The notes below the pieces were generated by a model that had not been told where the DNA came from, did not search any database, and saw only the letters and a program-made list of their open reading frames with translations. 64,000 nucleotides of DNA from Lacinutrix sp. MedPE-SW (GTDB lineage Bacteria; Bacteroidota; Bacteroidia; Flavobacteriales; Flavobacteriaceae), in NCBI RefSeq assembly GCF_001874145.1, contig NZ_MPCX01000005.1, forward strand, positions 153,784-217,783, in the 5' to 3' direction. Shown piece after piece: positions 43,920 through 52,894 of this stretch. Every line of letters begins with the position of its first letter. Within the stretch, counting starts at the first letter, position 1. Position numbers and translations under genes: made by a program.

Positions 43920-44981
43920 ATGAAAATATTAGTAATTCAGCAAAAAATGATTGGCGATGTGCTTACTACAAGTATTTTGTTTGAGGTTTTACGTGCTAAA
44001 TATCCAGATGCTGAGTTACATTATTTAATTAATTCTCATACCTTACCAGTAGTTGAAAACAACCCGTTTATTGATGAATTTGTTTTTTTTACTAAAGACA
44101 TTGAAAACTCTAAAACCGAATTTTATAAGTTTTTAAAACGTATTAAAGCTGAAAAATACGACACTGTTATTGATGTTTATGGAAAACTAAGTAGCAATCT
44201 TATTTCTTACTTTACCAAAGCTGAAACTAAAATTTCTATTAAAAAATCTTATTCTTCTTTTTTATACAACCATACTTTTAAAGATTCTAAAACTCCAAAA
44301 ACAAACGCTGGTTTAGCTATTGAAAACAGGTTACAGTTATTACAGCCTATTTTAGGGAATATACCGCAACCTATAAAACCTAAAATTTATTTAACGAATA
44401 CTGAAATTGAAAAAACAAAGGCTTTTTTAATTTCAAATAGTATAGATTTAAATAAACCTTTGATTATGATTGGTGTTTTGGGTAGTGATTTATCTAAAAC
44501 CTATCCTTTTGAATATATGGCTAGCGTGTTAGACTATATAATTGAAACATATCCTGATGTACAACTACTTTTTAATTATATACCAAAACAATTAGAAGAT
44601 GCTAATGCTATTTACAACCTGTGTAAAGTAGAGACTAAAAAAAGAATTAGATTAGATGTTTTTGGAAAAAGTTTACGCGATTTTATTTGTATCACACACT
44701 TTTGTGATGCTTTAATTGGTAACGAAGGTGGCGCTGTTAATATGGCAAAAGCTTTAAATACGCCAACATTTACCATTTTTTCTCCTTGGATTGATAAAGC
44801 CGCATGGAGTTTGTTTGAAAACGGAACCACAAACATTTCTGTACATTTAAAGGATTTTAAACCAGAATTATATAAGAATACTACTTATAAAGCGATTAAA
44901 AAAGACTATTCTAATTTTTATAATTATTTTAAACCAGAGTTTTTACTTGATAACTTAACCGTATTTTTAAAAAATCTATGA
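43920..44981 (+). CDS. Glycosyltransferase family 9 (heptosyltransferase-like, 353 aa)
   Basis: GT-B fold family that adds heptose to the lipopolysaccharide inner core. The N-terminus ILVIQQKMIGDVLTTSILFEVLRAKYP is the typical acceptor-side start, where QxxxGD is diagnostic. The donor-binding loop is CDALIGNEGGAVNMAKALNTPT, with the usual GPDxGPMH pattern altered to GNEGGAVN, so the sugar may differ from heptose. It is the first gene of the glycan region and converges on, and overlaps by 6 bp, the next gene on the other strand. Confidence 0.87.
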   Translation: MKILVIQQKMIGDVLTTSILFEVLRAKYPDAELHYLINSHTLPVVENNPFIDEFVFFTKDIENSKTEFYKFLKRIKAEKYDTVIDVYGKLSSNLISYFTKAETKISIKKSYSSFLYNHTFKDSKTPKTNAGLAIENRLQLLQPILGNIPQPIKPKIYLTNTEIEKTKAFLISNSIDLNKPLIMIGVLGSDLSKTYPFEYMASVLDYIIETYPDVQLLFNYIPKQLEDANAIYNLCKVETKKRIRLDVFGKSLRDFICITHFCDALIGNEGGAVNMAKALNTPTFTIFSPWIDKAAWSLFENGTTNISVHLKDFKPELYKNTTYKAIKKDYSNFYNYFKPEFLLDNLTVFLKNL

Positions 44982-45800
44982 TTTTTGTAAAATACCGTAG
45001 TTAGTCCATTTTAAATTTTCTTTTTTTACAACAGCACGTATTGCTTGATTTTTATCTATAGCTTCTTGGTTTACATAACCTCTAGAATGGTCTAAATGTA
45101 AACATATTGCATTGTACCTTATCTGTTTAGATTTTATACCCATATTAAATAAGCGTTCTCCCATTTCTCTATCTTCTCCACCATATTGCATACGCTCATC
45201 AAAACCATTAACTGCTAAAATATCTTTTTTCCAACCCGAAGCATTATGCCCATTCCAACTAGCATTTGTTGGCGTTATGGTATTTAAAACCTTTGCTTTT
45301 AAAGGTGATGCATTTAATTTATTATTTTTAAAAGATGATGGTAAACCATTTGCCAACAACCATTTTAAGTTAAAACAGTCTTGAGATAGAATATCCTGTT
45401 TTGTTATTTTTTGAGAAATATCCATTGGTAATTTAAAATAACCACCAGATAAAAAGTAACCTTTTTCTCGTTTGGCGTAATGCGTTTCAACAAAATCTTT
45501 TCTTGCCATACAATCGCCATCACTCATTAATATATAATTAGCGTTACAGGCTACAATTGCTTTGTTTAAAATTTTTGTTTTTTGAAAACCATTGTCTTCA
45601 TGCCAAACGTGTTGTATAGGAAATGAAACTTCGTTTTTAATTCGCTCTAACAAATTAAAAGTTGGTTGCTTAGAGCCATCATCTGCAATAACTATTTCAA
45701 AATTTTTAAAGCTTTGTGCTTCGTAACTCCACAGTACTTTTTCTAGCCAAGCTTCGGCATTGTAAGTACTTATAATTATTGAGATTTCTGGTTTAACCAT
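44976..45800 (-). CDS. Glycosyltransferase family 2 with Glyco_transf_7C-like C-terminus (274 aa)
   Basis: GT-A fold: nucleotide-sugar motif ISIIISTYNAEAWLEKVL, IVIADDGSK, the metal-binding DGD of YILMSDGDCM, and the C-terminal block VNGFDERMQYGGEDREMGER (galactosyltransferase-like ED pair). It resembles the gene at 47370 in layout, so the two are paralogues. A minus-strand TAnnTTTG element lies at 45829. It probably adds one sugar of the core or surface glycan; donor unknown. Confidence 0.87.
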   Translation of the reverse strand: MVKPEISIIISTYNAEAWLEKVLWSYEAQSFKNFEIVIADDGSKQPTFNLLERIKNEVSFPIQHVWHEDNGFQKTKILNKAIVACNANYILMSDGDCMARKDFVETHYAKREKGYFLSGGYFKLPMDISQKITKQDILSQDCFNLKWLLANGLPSSFKNNKLNASPLKAKVLNTITPTNASWNGHNASGWKKDILAVNGFDERMQYGGEDREMGERLFNMGIKSKQIRYNAICLHLDHSRGYVNQEAIDKNQAIRAVVKKENLKWTNYGILQKS

Positions 45801-45828
45801 TGATTTTAGATAAAGTCTTTATATATAG

Positions 45829-45836
45829 CAAAAATA
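45829..45836 (-). promoter_or_regulatory. -7 promoter element TATTTTTG for the GT2 gene at 44976-45800
   Basis: Exact TAnnTTTG on the minus strand, 28 bp before the ATG. Confidence 0.5.
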
Positions 45837-45860
45837 GTTATTTTTACACAAAACTTTAGT

Positions 45861-46616
45861 GTGAGGAAAATAACAGCAATTATACCTACTAAAAATGAAA
45901 TTGATAATATTGAAGCAGCTATTGCTTCGGTTTCATTTGCTGATGAGATTTTGGTTATTGATAGTTTTAGTACCGATGGTACTTTTGAGAAAGCAACTAC
46001 TCTAGCCTCACGCGCTATACAGCGTAAGTTTGATTTTTATGGTGCTCAAAAAAATTATGCCATTGCTCAAGCTCAACATGATTGGATTTTACTTTTGGAT
46101 GCCGATGAACGCGTTACACCAGAATTAAAAACTGAAATAACCTCACTTTTAAATAAAAATGAAATTTCTCACGATGCCTTTAGTATTAAACGTATAAACC
46201 ATTTTATGGGACAACGTGTACATTACAGTGGCTGGCGAAATGATAGTGTTATTAGGTTATTTAAAAAAGAAGCTTGTAAGTACGATAATAGGCATGTACA
46301 TGAAGCTTTACAGGTAAACGGAAGTATTGGAAAATTAGATCATAAATTTTTACATTATTCTTACCGTAGTTTTGACCAATACATGCAAAAAATGAATAAG
46401 TATGCCACATTACAAGCTAAAGATTACGATACTAAAACAGGCCAATTAACTGCTTATCATTTTGTAATTAAACCTGTTTGGGGCTTTTTAAAACATTATT
46501 TAGTACAAAGTGGTTTTCGTGATGGTGTTGTAGGCTTAACCATTGGCTATGTACAAGGTTATGTTGTTTTTATGCGTTATGTAAAATTATGGTTGCTACG
46601 TAAAGGTAGAAACTAA
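45861..46616 (+). CDS. Glycosyltransferase family 2, WaaE/KdtX-like (251 aa), GTG start
   Basis: GT-A enzyme resembling lipopolysaccharide core beta-1,4-glucosyltransferases. ITAIIPTKNEIDNIEAAIASV, EILVIDSFSTDGT, WILLLDADERVTPEL and the acceptor-side HKFLHYSYRSFDQYMQKMNK are typical. A hydrophobic C-terminus (GVVGLTIGYVQGYVVFMRYV) suggests membrane association. GTG at 45861 places the first beta strand directly at the N-terminus, as expected. The end overlaps the convergent Kdo-kinase-like gene by 4 bp. Confidence 0.86.
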   Translation: MRKITAIIPTKNEIDNIEAAIASVSFADEILVIDSFSTDGTFEKATTLASRAIQRKFDFYGAQKNYAIAQAQHDWILLLDADERVTPELKTEITSLLNKNEISHDAFSIKRINHFMGQRVHYSGWRNDSVIRLFKKEACKYDNRHVHEALQVNGSIGKLDHKFLHYSYRSFDQYMQKMNKYATLQAKDYDTKTGQLTAYHFVIKPVWGFLKHYLVQSGFRDGVVGLTIGYVQGYVVFMRYVKLWLLRKGRN

Positions 46617-47377
46617 TCGTATTTTTTCCAGAATTTTATTTTTTGTTTTAAGCGTCTACGGCGGTGAAAAGATTCTTGAAACGCCTGTGTTTCCTGCCAC
46701 ATTAAATTAAACACTTTACTATAATCTTCATTAATAAGCTTAGCGTATTCATCACTCATAACTTCAATCATAGATTTATGAATTGTAAGTTTTGCAAAGT
46801 TTTTTATACGTTTTTCAAAAATCATGGTTTCAAAATTCATTCGGTTTAAGTCTACCAAATAAAATTTATAATCGCCATTATTATAGTCTATTAATGTATT
46901 TCCTGGTGAGTGATCTAAAAAATTTACGCCATTTTCATGTAGGCCAAATGTAAACCTTGTAAAGGCTCTAAGTATAGCCTCATAGTTAGGTATATTAAAA
47001 TCTGTAGTTAATTCCCTGTAGGTAATATCGCAATCTAGCTGCTCACTTATATAATAACTTTTACCAAATAATAAACCAGTATTTATTTCGTAAAATGCTA
47101 CTGGTTCTGGAGTGCCAATGCCTAATTCTTGTAATTTATTTGCATATTCAAAAGAGCGTTGTGCTTTACTTTTTCTAAAAAATTTATAAACGACTTTATT
47201 TATTGCATTTGGCTTTTTAAAAGATTTAGCATTTAAAACTTTGCCATCTAACTTAAATAAGCGCAAACTGTTTCTATCTTGATTGCCAAATGCTTCACCT
47301 TGAGTTTCATAATTTAATATAAAATGGTCAAGTGCTTTTGTATTGGCTTGATATAGTGGATTTATTACTTTACGCAT
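46613..47377 (-). CDS. Lipopolysaccharide kinase-like protein (Kdo kinase/InaA type, 254 aa)
   Basis: A protein-kinase-like fold with the catalytic stretch NFLDHSPGNTLI (His-Asp-type loop followed by Asn) and the metal Asp of YLVDLNRM. The family (KdkA/WaaP/InaA) phosphorylates Kdo or heptose of the lipopolysaccharide inner core. Only the two motif blocks are clear; the N-terminal lobe is less so. It overlaps the upstream GT2 gene by 8 bp, so it is the last gene of a three-gene minus-strand operon (49043 to 46613). Confidence 0.75.
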   Translation of the reverse strand: MRKVINPLYQANTKALDHFILNYETQGEAFGNQDRNSLRLFKLDGKVLNAKSFKKPNAINKVVYKFFRKSKAQRSFEYANKLQELGIGTPEPVAFYEINTGLLFGKSYYISEQLDCDITYRELTTDFNIPNYEAILRAFTRFTFGLHENGVNFLDHSPGNTLIDYNNGDYKFYLVDLNRMNFETMIFEKRIKNFAKLTIHKSMIEVMSDEYAKLINEDYSKVFNLMWQETQAFQESFHRRRRLKQKIKFWKKYD

Positions 47378-48164
47378 TATTTAAATATTTATCTAATCCA
47401 TTAGTTGCCCAATCTATTTTATTGCTAATGGTTTTTAACTCTATTGTATTGTTTGCTTCTACTCTATCTTTCGATTTTTCTTTATGCCAGATGTGAAACA
47501 CAATGCCACGGTAACGCAAACGTCTTGCTTTTACTCCTTTATTATGCATACGCAGCATAAGCTCACTATCTTCACGTCCCCAACCAGTTATATCTTCATT
47601 ATAGCCATTTACTGCAATAAAATCTGATTTAAAGTAAGAGGTATTGCACCCACGAAATTTTTTTGAAAAGAAATCTTGCTCTTTGTAAAAGCCGCTTAAA
47701 AATTTAGAATGAATGGCTCGTGTGCGTTTTTTTATTCCTTTTGAAAACGGTCCAAAATTGGTTTGTTTTTTTTGAAATAAAATTTCTAAATATGGTTGCT
47801 GTATATTTACTCGAGAGCCAAATAAATATTGATTGGCATTTGCAAAAGCCATGTGATCTTTTACAAAATTACGATGCATAATACAATCGCCATCTACTTG
47901 TATTATATATTCGCCACTTGCTTGCGCTATGGCTTTATTAAGAATTTGAGATTTTCTAAACCCTTTATCTTCCTGCCAAATGTGTTTTACTGGTATGGTA
48001 AATGTTTTAGCATACAGGTCTATTAATGCTTTAGTTTCTTGTGTAGAACCATCATCTGCAATTAAAATTTCGTCTGGTAATTGCGTTTGGTTTTTAGCAC
48101 TTTGTAAAACTAACTCTAAAGCTGCTGGCCAATTATATGTAGCGATAAGGAGTGTTGACTTCAA
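47370..48164 (-). CDS. Glycosyltransferase family 2 with Glyco_transf_7C-like C-terminus (264 aa)
   Basis: Starts with TLLIATYNWPAALELVLQSA, followed by ILIADDGST, DGD in YIIQVDGDCIMH, and the late block AVNGYNEDITGWGREDSELM, the ED-containing C-terminal module. It is a paralogue of the gene at 44976. Six bp separate it from the upstream glycosyltransferase gene and it overlaps the kinase-like gene by 8 bp. It is likely to act on the same glycan. Confidence 0.86.
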   Translation of the reverse strand: MKSTLLIATYNWPAALELVLQSAKNQTQLPDEILIADDGSTQETKALIDLYAKTFTIPVKHIWQEDKGFRKSQILNKAIAQASGEYIIQVDGDCIMHRNFVKDHMAFANANQYLFGSRVNIQQPYLEILFQKKQTNFGPFSKGIKKRTRAIHSKFLSGFYKEQDFFSKKFRGCNTSYFKSDFIAVNGYNEDITGWGREDSELMLRMHNKGVKARRLRYRGIVFHIWHKEKSKDRVEANNTIELKTISNKIDWATNGLDKYLNNA

Positions 48165-48170
48165 AATAAA

Positions 48171-49043
48171 TTACTTAAAAAGGTATTTAAAAAACTGTCC
48201 TAAGTTTTTTTTAAAAATAAAAAACTTAGACTTATACAATCCTTTTTCTTTTTCTTTTTTAAAATTTTCAAAAAGCTCTGTAAAGTTTGATCCTTTAACA
48301 AAATCCAAGTGTTTCCATTTTTCTGGTTCTAAAAAGAAAAAATCTTGCATGTCTTTATAATTAGACTCATTTACGGCATCCCATTTTTTCATAAAACCGT
48401 CAACATCTACCTCTTCATTATGTCCCCAATTAGTGAGCTTTGTGATTAAATCTTCACGATCTCTAGAAATACTTTCGTGTAAAATTAAAGCATTAAAATA
48501 AATTACTTTACCATGCGTTTTTCTTCCAATTTTATAATCTGGATAATTAGTTGCAACTACAGTTTTGGTTGCTTCATTTACATACAAATAACCGTTTTCT
48601 GTTTTTTTATATAAACTTACATGAAATGGTTGTATTTGTATTTTATGTTTTTCAGGGTTTGTTAAATAAGCATCTTTACTTTTTAAAAACTTTACAAAAC
48701 GTTCAAAGTTTATAAAATACTCATCGGCATCCAGTTGAATTATCCAATTACCAATTCCCATTTTTTCGGCCATCATTTTACGCTCACGCACTTCGCATTG
48801 CATGGTTGTTAGTTCTGGCTTACAAAAATTATCTTCGTAAATAACTATTTTATTCTCTGTGTCAAAGGTTTTTATCCAATTAAAAAAAGAATCATCAATA
48901 GTAATTGGTGATCCATTCCAGGTTTTTCGGTCTATATCAACCGCTAAAAAAATAGTATCGGCTAATTTATAAACTAAAGGAATAGCATTTTTAAGCAATT
49001 CGTAATCGTAAGAGACTAAAAAGCCTACTTGAATTTTTTTCAT
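48171..49043 (-). CDS. GT2-like glycosyltransferase (290 aa)
   Basis: GT-A-like protein with the metal motif IIQLDADEYF and an N-terminal beta strand MKKIQVGFLVSYDYELLKNA; the remaining sequence is diverged and I cannot place it in a specific subfamily. I chose ATG at 49043 because the promoter (49073-49080) lies between it and the far ATG at 49094, whose extra residues resemble no signal. It is the first gene of the operon leading to the GT2 and Kdo-kinase-like genes. Confidence 0.75.
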   Translation of the reverse strand: MKKIQVGFLVSYDYELLKNAIPLVYKLADTIFLAVDIDRKTWNGSPITIDDSFFNWIKTFDTENKIVIYEDNFCKPELTTMQCEVRERKMMAEKMGIGNWIIQLDADEYFINFERFVKFLKSKDAYLTNPEKHKIQIQPFHVSLYKKTENGYLYVNEATKTVVATNYPDYKIGRKTHGKVIYFNALILHESISRDREDLITKLTNWGHNEEVDVDGFMKKWDAVNESNYKDMQDFFFLEPEKWKHLDFVKGSNFTELFENFKKEKEKGLYKSKFFIFKKNLGQFFKYLFK

Positions 49044-49072
49044 AAAAAGTAATTCTGTTTTAAAACAAAAAA

Positions 49073-49080
49073 CAAAGATA
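49073..49080 (-). promoter_or_regulatory. -7 promoter element TATCTTTG, minus-strand glycan operon
   Basis: Exact TAnnTTTG on the minus strand, 29 bp before the start at 49043. Confidence 0.6.
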
Positions 49081-49097
49081 CAATTCTTTAACATACC

Positions 49098-49126
49098 TTG
49101 TAGCTTTACAAAAAACTGTACCTTTG
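49098..49126 (+). promoter_or_regulatory. Promoter TTG-N18-TACCTTTG, plus-strand glycan gene
   Basis: TTG at 49098-49100 and TACCTTTG at 49119-49126 form a near-consensus Bacteroidota promoter 33 bp before the ATG at 49160. It is divergent from the minus-strand promoter. Confidence 0.7.
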
Positions 49127-49159
49127 AGTTTGAAAAATAACTAGCGACAACTTGCGTTT

Positions 49160-50110
49160 ATGAAAATTACCTTAATAAGTTTTGATTATTGGAATTACGA
49201 CCAACATATTGTAAAAGCATTACAAAAAAAAGGGATTGAAGCTACACATATAGATATTAGTAAGTTTAAATATAAATACCGTTCGGTATTTGAAAAACTT
49301 AAAAATTTTGTTTTAAAGACATTTTTTAACAAGAATATAAAAAAAATTAAACGCTTAGAATATATTACTAATACACTTGAAAGTTTAGGCAAACAAGATG
49401 CTATTTTAGTTATAAGGCCAGATTTAATACCATTAGCAGTTCACACAAAAATAAAGACTTTTACAAACCAGTATATCGCTTATATTTACGATAGTTGTGT
49501 ACGCTTTCCTGTGGACCATTTATTAAATGGTGTTTTTGATTCTATTTATTCTTTTGATTTAAAAGATGTTGAAAAATATGGTTTTAAACACATTACTAAT
49601 TTTATTTATTTAGAGAAGCAACCTATAAAAACGGAGTACAAATATGATGCTTTTATAGTATTGTCTCCAGACGAAAGACTTACTCAACTTAATAGTATTG
49701 CACAACAATTTGATGCTTTAAATATTAGTTACAAATTTGTAACTGTAAGCTCTAGAAAACCGGCTGGTTTATATAAAAGTATTGAGCATACTAGCACAGA
49801 GATTAAAGCTGATGAACTTAAAGAGCATCTTGATAACTCTAGAATAATTTTAGACTTAGTTCGTGATGGACATAATGGCTTAAGTTTTAGGATTTTTGAA
49901 GCTTTAGCTTATCAGAAAAAAATAATAACTACAAATGCTTCTGTAAAGAATTATGCTTTTTATAACCCTAATAATATTATGGTTATAGATAGTAAAAACC
50001 CTAAAATTGATGCTTCCTTTTTTAATACACCGTACCAGGTTTTACCAGAGGATGTATACCACGAATTTACTGTAGATAATTTTACAGATACTGTTTTTAA
50101 ACTTAAATAA
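49160..50110 (+). CDS. Glycosyltransferase-like protein, CgeB/RfaS-type (316 aa)
   Basis: GT-B-like. The N-terminal strand MKITLISFDYWNYDQHIVKAL leads into a Rossmann-like half. The C-terminal half has VRDGHNGLSFRIFEALAYQKK followed by IITTNASVKNY, the donor-binding pattern in which a conserved Glu (FEAL) contacts the nucleotide sugar. It is similar in style to CgeB and RfaS proteins of glycan clusters. It ends 2 bp from the convergent GT4 gene. Donor and acceptor unknown. Confidence 0.7.
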   Translation: MKITLISFDYWNYDQHIVKALQKKGIEATHIDISKFKYKYRSVFEKLKNFVLKTFFNKNIKKIKRLEYITNTLESLGKQDAILVIRPDLIPLAVHTKIKTFTNQYIAYIYDSCVRFPVDHLLNGVFDSIYSFDLKDVEKYGFKHITNFIYLEKQPIKTEYKYDAFIVLSPDERLTQLNSIAQQFDALNISYKFVTVSSRKPAGLYKSIEHTSTEIKADELKEHLDNSRIILDLVRDGHNGLSFRIFEALAYQKKIITTNASVKNYAFYNPNNIMVIDSKNPKIDASFFNTPYQVLPEDVYHEFTVDNFTDTVFKLK

Positions 50111-50111
50111 G

Positions 50112-51338
50112 TTAGCGTTTTAAAACCTGATCTATTGTACTGCTAATATGCTTTAGAGAAAATGGCTGAATAATTTTTGGTGAGAAATCACTTAACTCAT
50201 TCCATAACTCATTATTAGTATAAAGCGCCATAATTTGATTAGCAAAGTCTCTTTTATTATTTGCAATCATGGTTTGACTAAATGGAGAAAAATCGAAACC
50301 TTCTGCTCCAATATCTGTAGTTACAACTGGTAAACTATACTCAAAACTTTGTCCTATTTTTCCTTTAACACCTGCGCCATATTTTAATGGCGCCACAAAT
50401 AATTTTGCTGTTTTATAATAGAGAGATACATCTTCTACAAAACCTATAACATTAAACTTTTTAGAGTGAAGCTCTAAAACTGTTTGTGTTGGATAACTAC
50501 CAACAATATTAACTTTAATCTCTGGATGTGTTTCCCAAACCAATGGCATAATTTCATTATGTAAATACAATACAGCATCTTCATTTGGCATGTGCTTAAA
50601 CCCACCAACAAATAGCAAATCTTTACGGTTTTCTACTGTTAAAAATTCATCTGTTTTTTTTATATAATCGTGAACATTACCTATAACGACCATTTTTTCT
50701 GGCTTATTATAATGTTTCAGTAGTTCGGTTTTATCATCTTCAGAAATTACTATAATACTATCGGCTTGATTGCAGTTATTTAATTCTATTTGTAAATAGC
50801 GTTCTGCTTCAGTTTTTGTGTTTAAATCTTGTGAGTCTTTAAATTCTCTACTTAACCTTAAATAATGAAAATCTACCATATCAAAAACCAACTTAATATT
50901 AGCATTTGCTTGTTTTATTTGTTGGTAATATTTTTCAAAAATATTTGGTCTATGTAACCATGCAATATCCAATTTTGGTGCAATTTTATATATAAAAAGT
51001 TCTTTAGTTACCAATACATCACTTTGGTCTACAGTTGGTTCGTAAACATTTACACCAAGTGCTTTAAACTTTTCTATATAATCGCTTTTATACTTGTATT
51101 GCTTTAAATCTGCTACTAAAAATACAGCAACATCTTTTTCTAAAAGTAATTTTATAATTTCGGTTAACCGTCTAGAACCAGAATCTTTATTAAATTCTGG
51201 CACAATTTGATCTATAATTAAAACATTAGTTTTTTTAAAAACGTAGTGTTCTAAATTAAAACGCTTATTCTCCTTAATTAAACGGTTTCTAAGTGCATTA
51301 TTTTTGTACTTAACTTTTATTTTTTTGAAAAAACTCAT
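50112..51338 (-). CDS. Glycosyltransferase family 4-type protein (408 aa)
   Basis: GT-B fold. The N-terminal half has VLIIDQIVPEFNKDSGSRRL. The C-terminal half has DLLFVGGFKHMPNEDAVLYL, VNIVGSYPT and the donor site VAPLKYGAGVKGKIGQSFEY with the conserved KxGQSFE glutamate, then PVVTTDIGAEGF. Such enzymes often build capsule or O-antigen chains. The gene lies 49 bp downstream of the pyruvyl transferase gene on the same strand and is probably in its operon. Confidence 0.86.
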   Translation of the reverse strand: MSFFKKIKVKYKNNALRNRLIKENKRFNLEHYVFKKTNVLIIDQIVPEFNKDSGSRRLTEIIKLLLEKDVAVFLVADLKQYKYKSDYIEKFKALGVNVYEPTVDQSDVLVTKELFIYKIAPKLDIAWLHRPNIFEKYYQQIKQANANIKLVFDMVDFHYLRLSREFKDSQDLNTKTEAERYLQIELNNCNQADSIIVISEDDKTELLKHYNKPEKMVVIGNVHDYIKKTDEFLTVENRKDLLFVGGFKHMPNEDAVLYLHNEIMPLVWETHPEIKVNIVGSYPTQTVLELHSKKFNVIGFVEDVSLYYKTAKLFVAPLKYGAGVKGKIGQSFEYSLPVVTTDIGAEGFDFSPFSQTMIANNKRDFANQIMALYTNNELWNELSDFSPKIIQPFSLKHISSTIDQVLKR

Positions 51339-51387
51339 AGAATATATTACATCATTTAGGTTGCATTAAAAACCATGTGTATTAAAT

Positions 51388-52272
51388 TTATTGAAAATAT
51401 TTAGCATTAAAAGCGTCTACTTCTTTCTCCATTTTTTCTATCATATTTTCCATTATAGACTCTGTAGATAAATTGAACGAAATACTTTCATGCTGAGACA
51501 GTTTAGATATTAAATGGTCGCGATTTGCTTTTTTATAAGCTGCTTTCGAGATTTTAAACCATTTTTTTCGTTTTAATATTGGCGCTTCAATAAAACTGTT
51601 TTCTTTAATATCTATAGATAACATCCAATCGTTCCATTTCCATTCACTTACACGTTCTCCTTCATACATATGTGCATTAAAACGTAAACGCTTCCAAGGT
51701 ACTCTTAAAGCATCTGCCAAAATACAACCATGCATTGCTTCACTTATAACTTGTTCACTTTTTGCAATATCAATCATAAATTGTTCTACGTTACCATCTG
51801 TTGGTAAAATAAGATTCCAACCTAAGCCATCGCAAATAGATTTCCAGTCTACTTTATCTAATGATTTAAAATACGGTATAAAACTAATTTTATGTTTTTT
51901 AGGTAAGTTTAAATAGGTTTTATATTGTGGCAAAAGTACTAAAAAATAAGCACCATCTGCAATGTAATTATTAGCTTCTTTTGTTAACCTTAATGAGCTA
52001 TAAGGACCACGTACAAATCTAATATCCCAAGAGTCATCAAAATTAAAGTTTTCATTTATAGAGCGAACTCCTGTACTAAAAATTACTTTTTTTTCGCTTT
52101 TATTAGCTAGTTCTATAAATTTCGAGTTGCCCATTAAAATTGAGCCAATACCCATAAAAGCAACATCGTTTCGTTTATTAAAAAAGTTGTCTCCAAAAAC
52201 TTTAGGCCATATCCATAAATTTAAATCGTCTCCAAAATTTCCATGATCTGATTTATAATAAACTAATTTCAT
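51388..52272 (-). CDS. Polysaccharide pyruvyl transferase family protein (294 aa)
   Basis: The N-terminus has the family signature KSDHGNFGDDLNLWIWPKVF, then FMGIGSILMGN, FSTGVRS, FVRGPYSSLRL and, late, SEQVISEAMHGCILADALRVP (the conserved His-Gly loop). Members transfer pyruvate from phosphoenolpyruvate to a sugar, forming an acidic ketal on surface polysaccharides. With a GT4 gene downstream this suggests a charged, possibly pyruvylated, glycan; some family members have other roles. Confidence 0.84.
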   Translation of the reverse strand: MKLVYYKSDHGNFGDDLNLWIWPKVFGDNFFNKRNDVAFMGIGSILMGNSKFIELANKSEKKVIFSTGVRSINENFNFDDSWDIRFVRGPYSSLRLTKEANNYIADGAYFLVLLPQYKTYLNLPKKHKISFIPYFKSLDKVDWKSICDGLGWNLILPTDGNVEQFMIDIAKSEQVISEAMHGCILADALRVPWKRLRFNAHMYEGERVSEWKWNDWMLSIDIKENSFIEAPILKRKKWFKISKAAYKKANRDHLISKLSQHESISFNLSTESIMENMIEKMEKEVDAFNAKYFQ

Positions 52273-52273
52273 T

Positions 52274-52281
52274 TACTTTTG
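52274..52281 (+). promoter_or_regulatory. -7 promoter element TACTTTTG for the tsaC/sua5-like gene
   Basis: Exact TAnnTTTG, 24-30 bp before the possible starts. It is interleaved with an opposing element at 52289-52296. Confidence 0.5.
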
Positions 52282-52288
52282 TTTTACG

Positions 52289-52296
52289 CAAATATA
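52289..52296 (-). promoter_or_regulatory. -7 promoter element TATATTTG for the pyruvyl transferase operon
   Basis: Exact TAnnTTTG on the minus strand, 17 bp before the ATG at 52272. Confidence 0.5.
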
Positions 52297-52304
52297 TAAT
52301 AAAA

Positions 52305-52877
52305 TTGAGTGTGGATATTAAATTACTTACTACCGAAGCTGTCACTGTTTTAAAACAAGGTGGCATTATTTTATACCCAACAGATACTGTTTGGGGTATT
52401 GGTTGCGATGCAACAAATTATAATGCTGTTAAAAAAGTTTATAAACTTAAAAACCGTGAAGAAAGTAAAGCATTAATTTGTTTGGTTAATAATTATAGTA
52501 TGCTAGAAAAGCATGTTGATAATGTACCAAATATAGCTTACGACATTTTAGATTTAGCTATAAATCCAACTACGGTGATTTATGATAATCCTGCTGGAGT
52601 TGCAGAGAATTTAATTGCAGAAGACAATACACTTGCCATTAGAGTTACTCAAGATAAATTTTGCCAGCACCTTATAAAATATTTAGGAAAACCTATTGTA
52701 TCTACATCTGCTAACTTAGCAGGAAATCCAACTCCAAAATCGTTTAAAGAAATAGACGAAGCCATTTTAAAAGGTGTGGATTATGTCGTAAATTTGCAAA
52801 CAGAAAAAAGGTCTACAAACCCATCAACTATTATAAAGTTGAGTAATAACGGAAGCGTTAAAATTATTAGGGAGTAG
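52305..52877 (+). CDS. L-threonylcarbamoyladenylate synthase, TsaC/Sua5/YrdC family (190 aa)
   Basis: Makes threonylcarbamoyl-AMP for the universal t6A37 tRNA modification. The YrdC-fold motifs are present: [35 protein letters not shown] and [12 protein letters not shown]. It is the short form without the C-terminal Sua5 extension. The start is TTG (52305) or GTG (52311), no ATG being placed suitably. It leads into the CCA-adding enzyme gene 18 bp later, another tRNA-maturation function. Confidence 0.92.
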   Translation: MSVDIKLLTTEAVTVLKQGGIILYPTDTVWGIGCDATNYNAVKKVYKLKNREESKALICLVNNYSMLEKHVDNVPNIAYDILDLAINPTTVIYDNPAGVAENLIAEDNTLAIRVTQDKFCQHLIKYLGKPIVSTSANLAGNPTPKSFKEIDEAILKGVDYVVNLQTEKRSTNPSTIIKLSNNGSVKIIRE

Positions 52878-52894
52878 CAAGGTTTGCATATACA

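Noticed and set aside
49044..49094. Longer N-terminus for the minus-strand glycosyltransferase (ATG at 49094)
   Set aside because: The minus-strand promoter element at 49073-49080 lies downstream of that ATG, and the extra residues do not resemble the family or a signal peptide.
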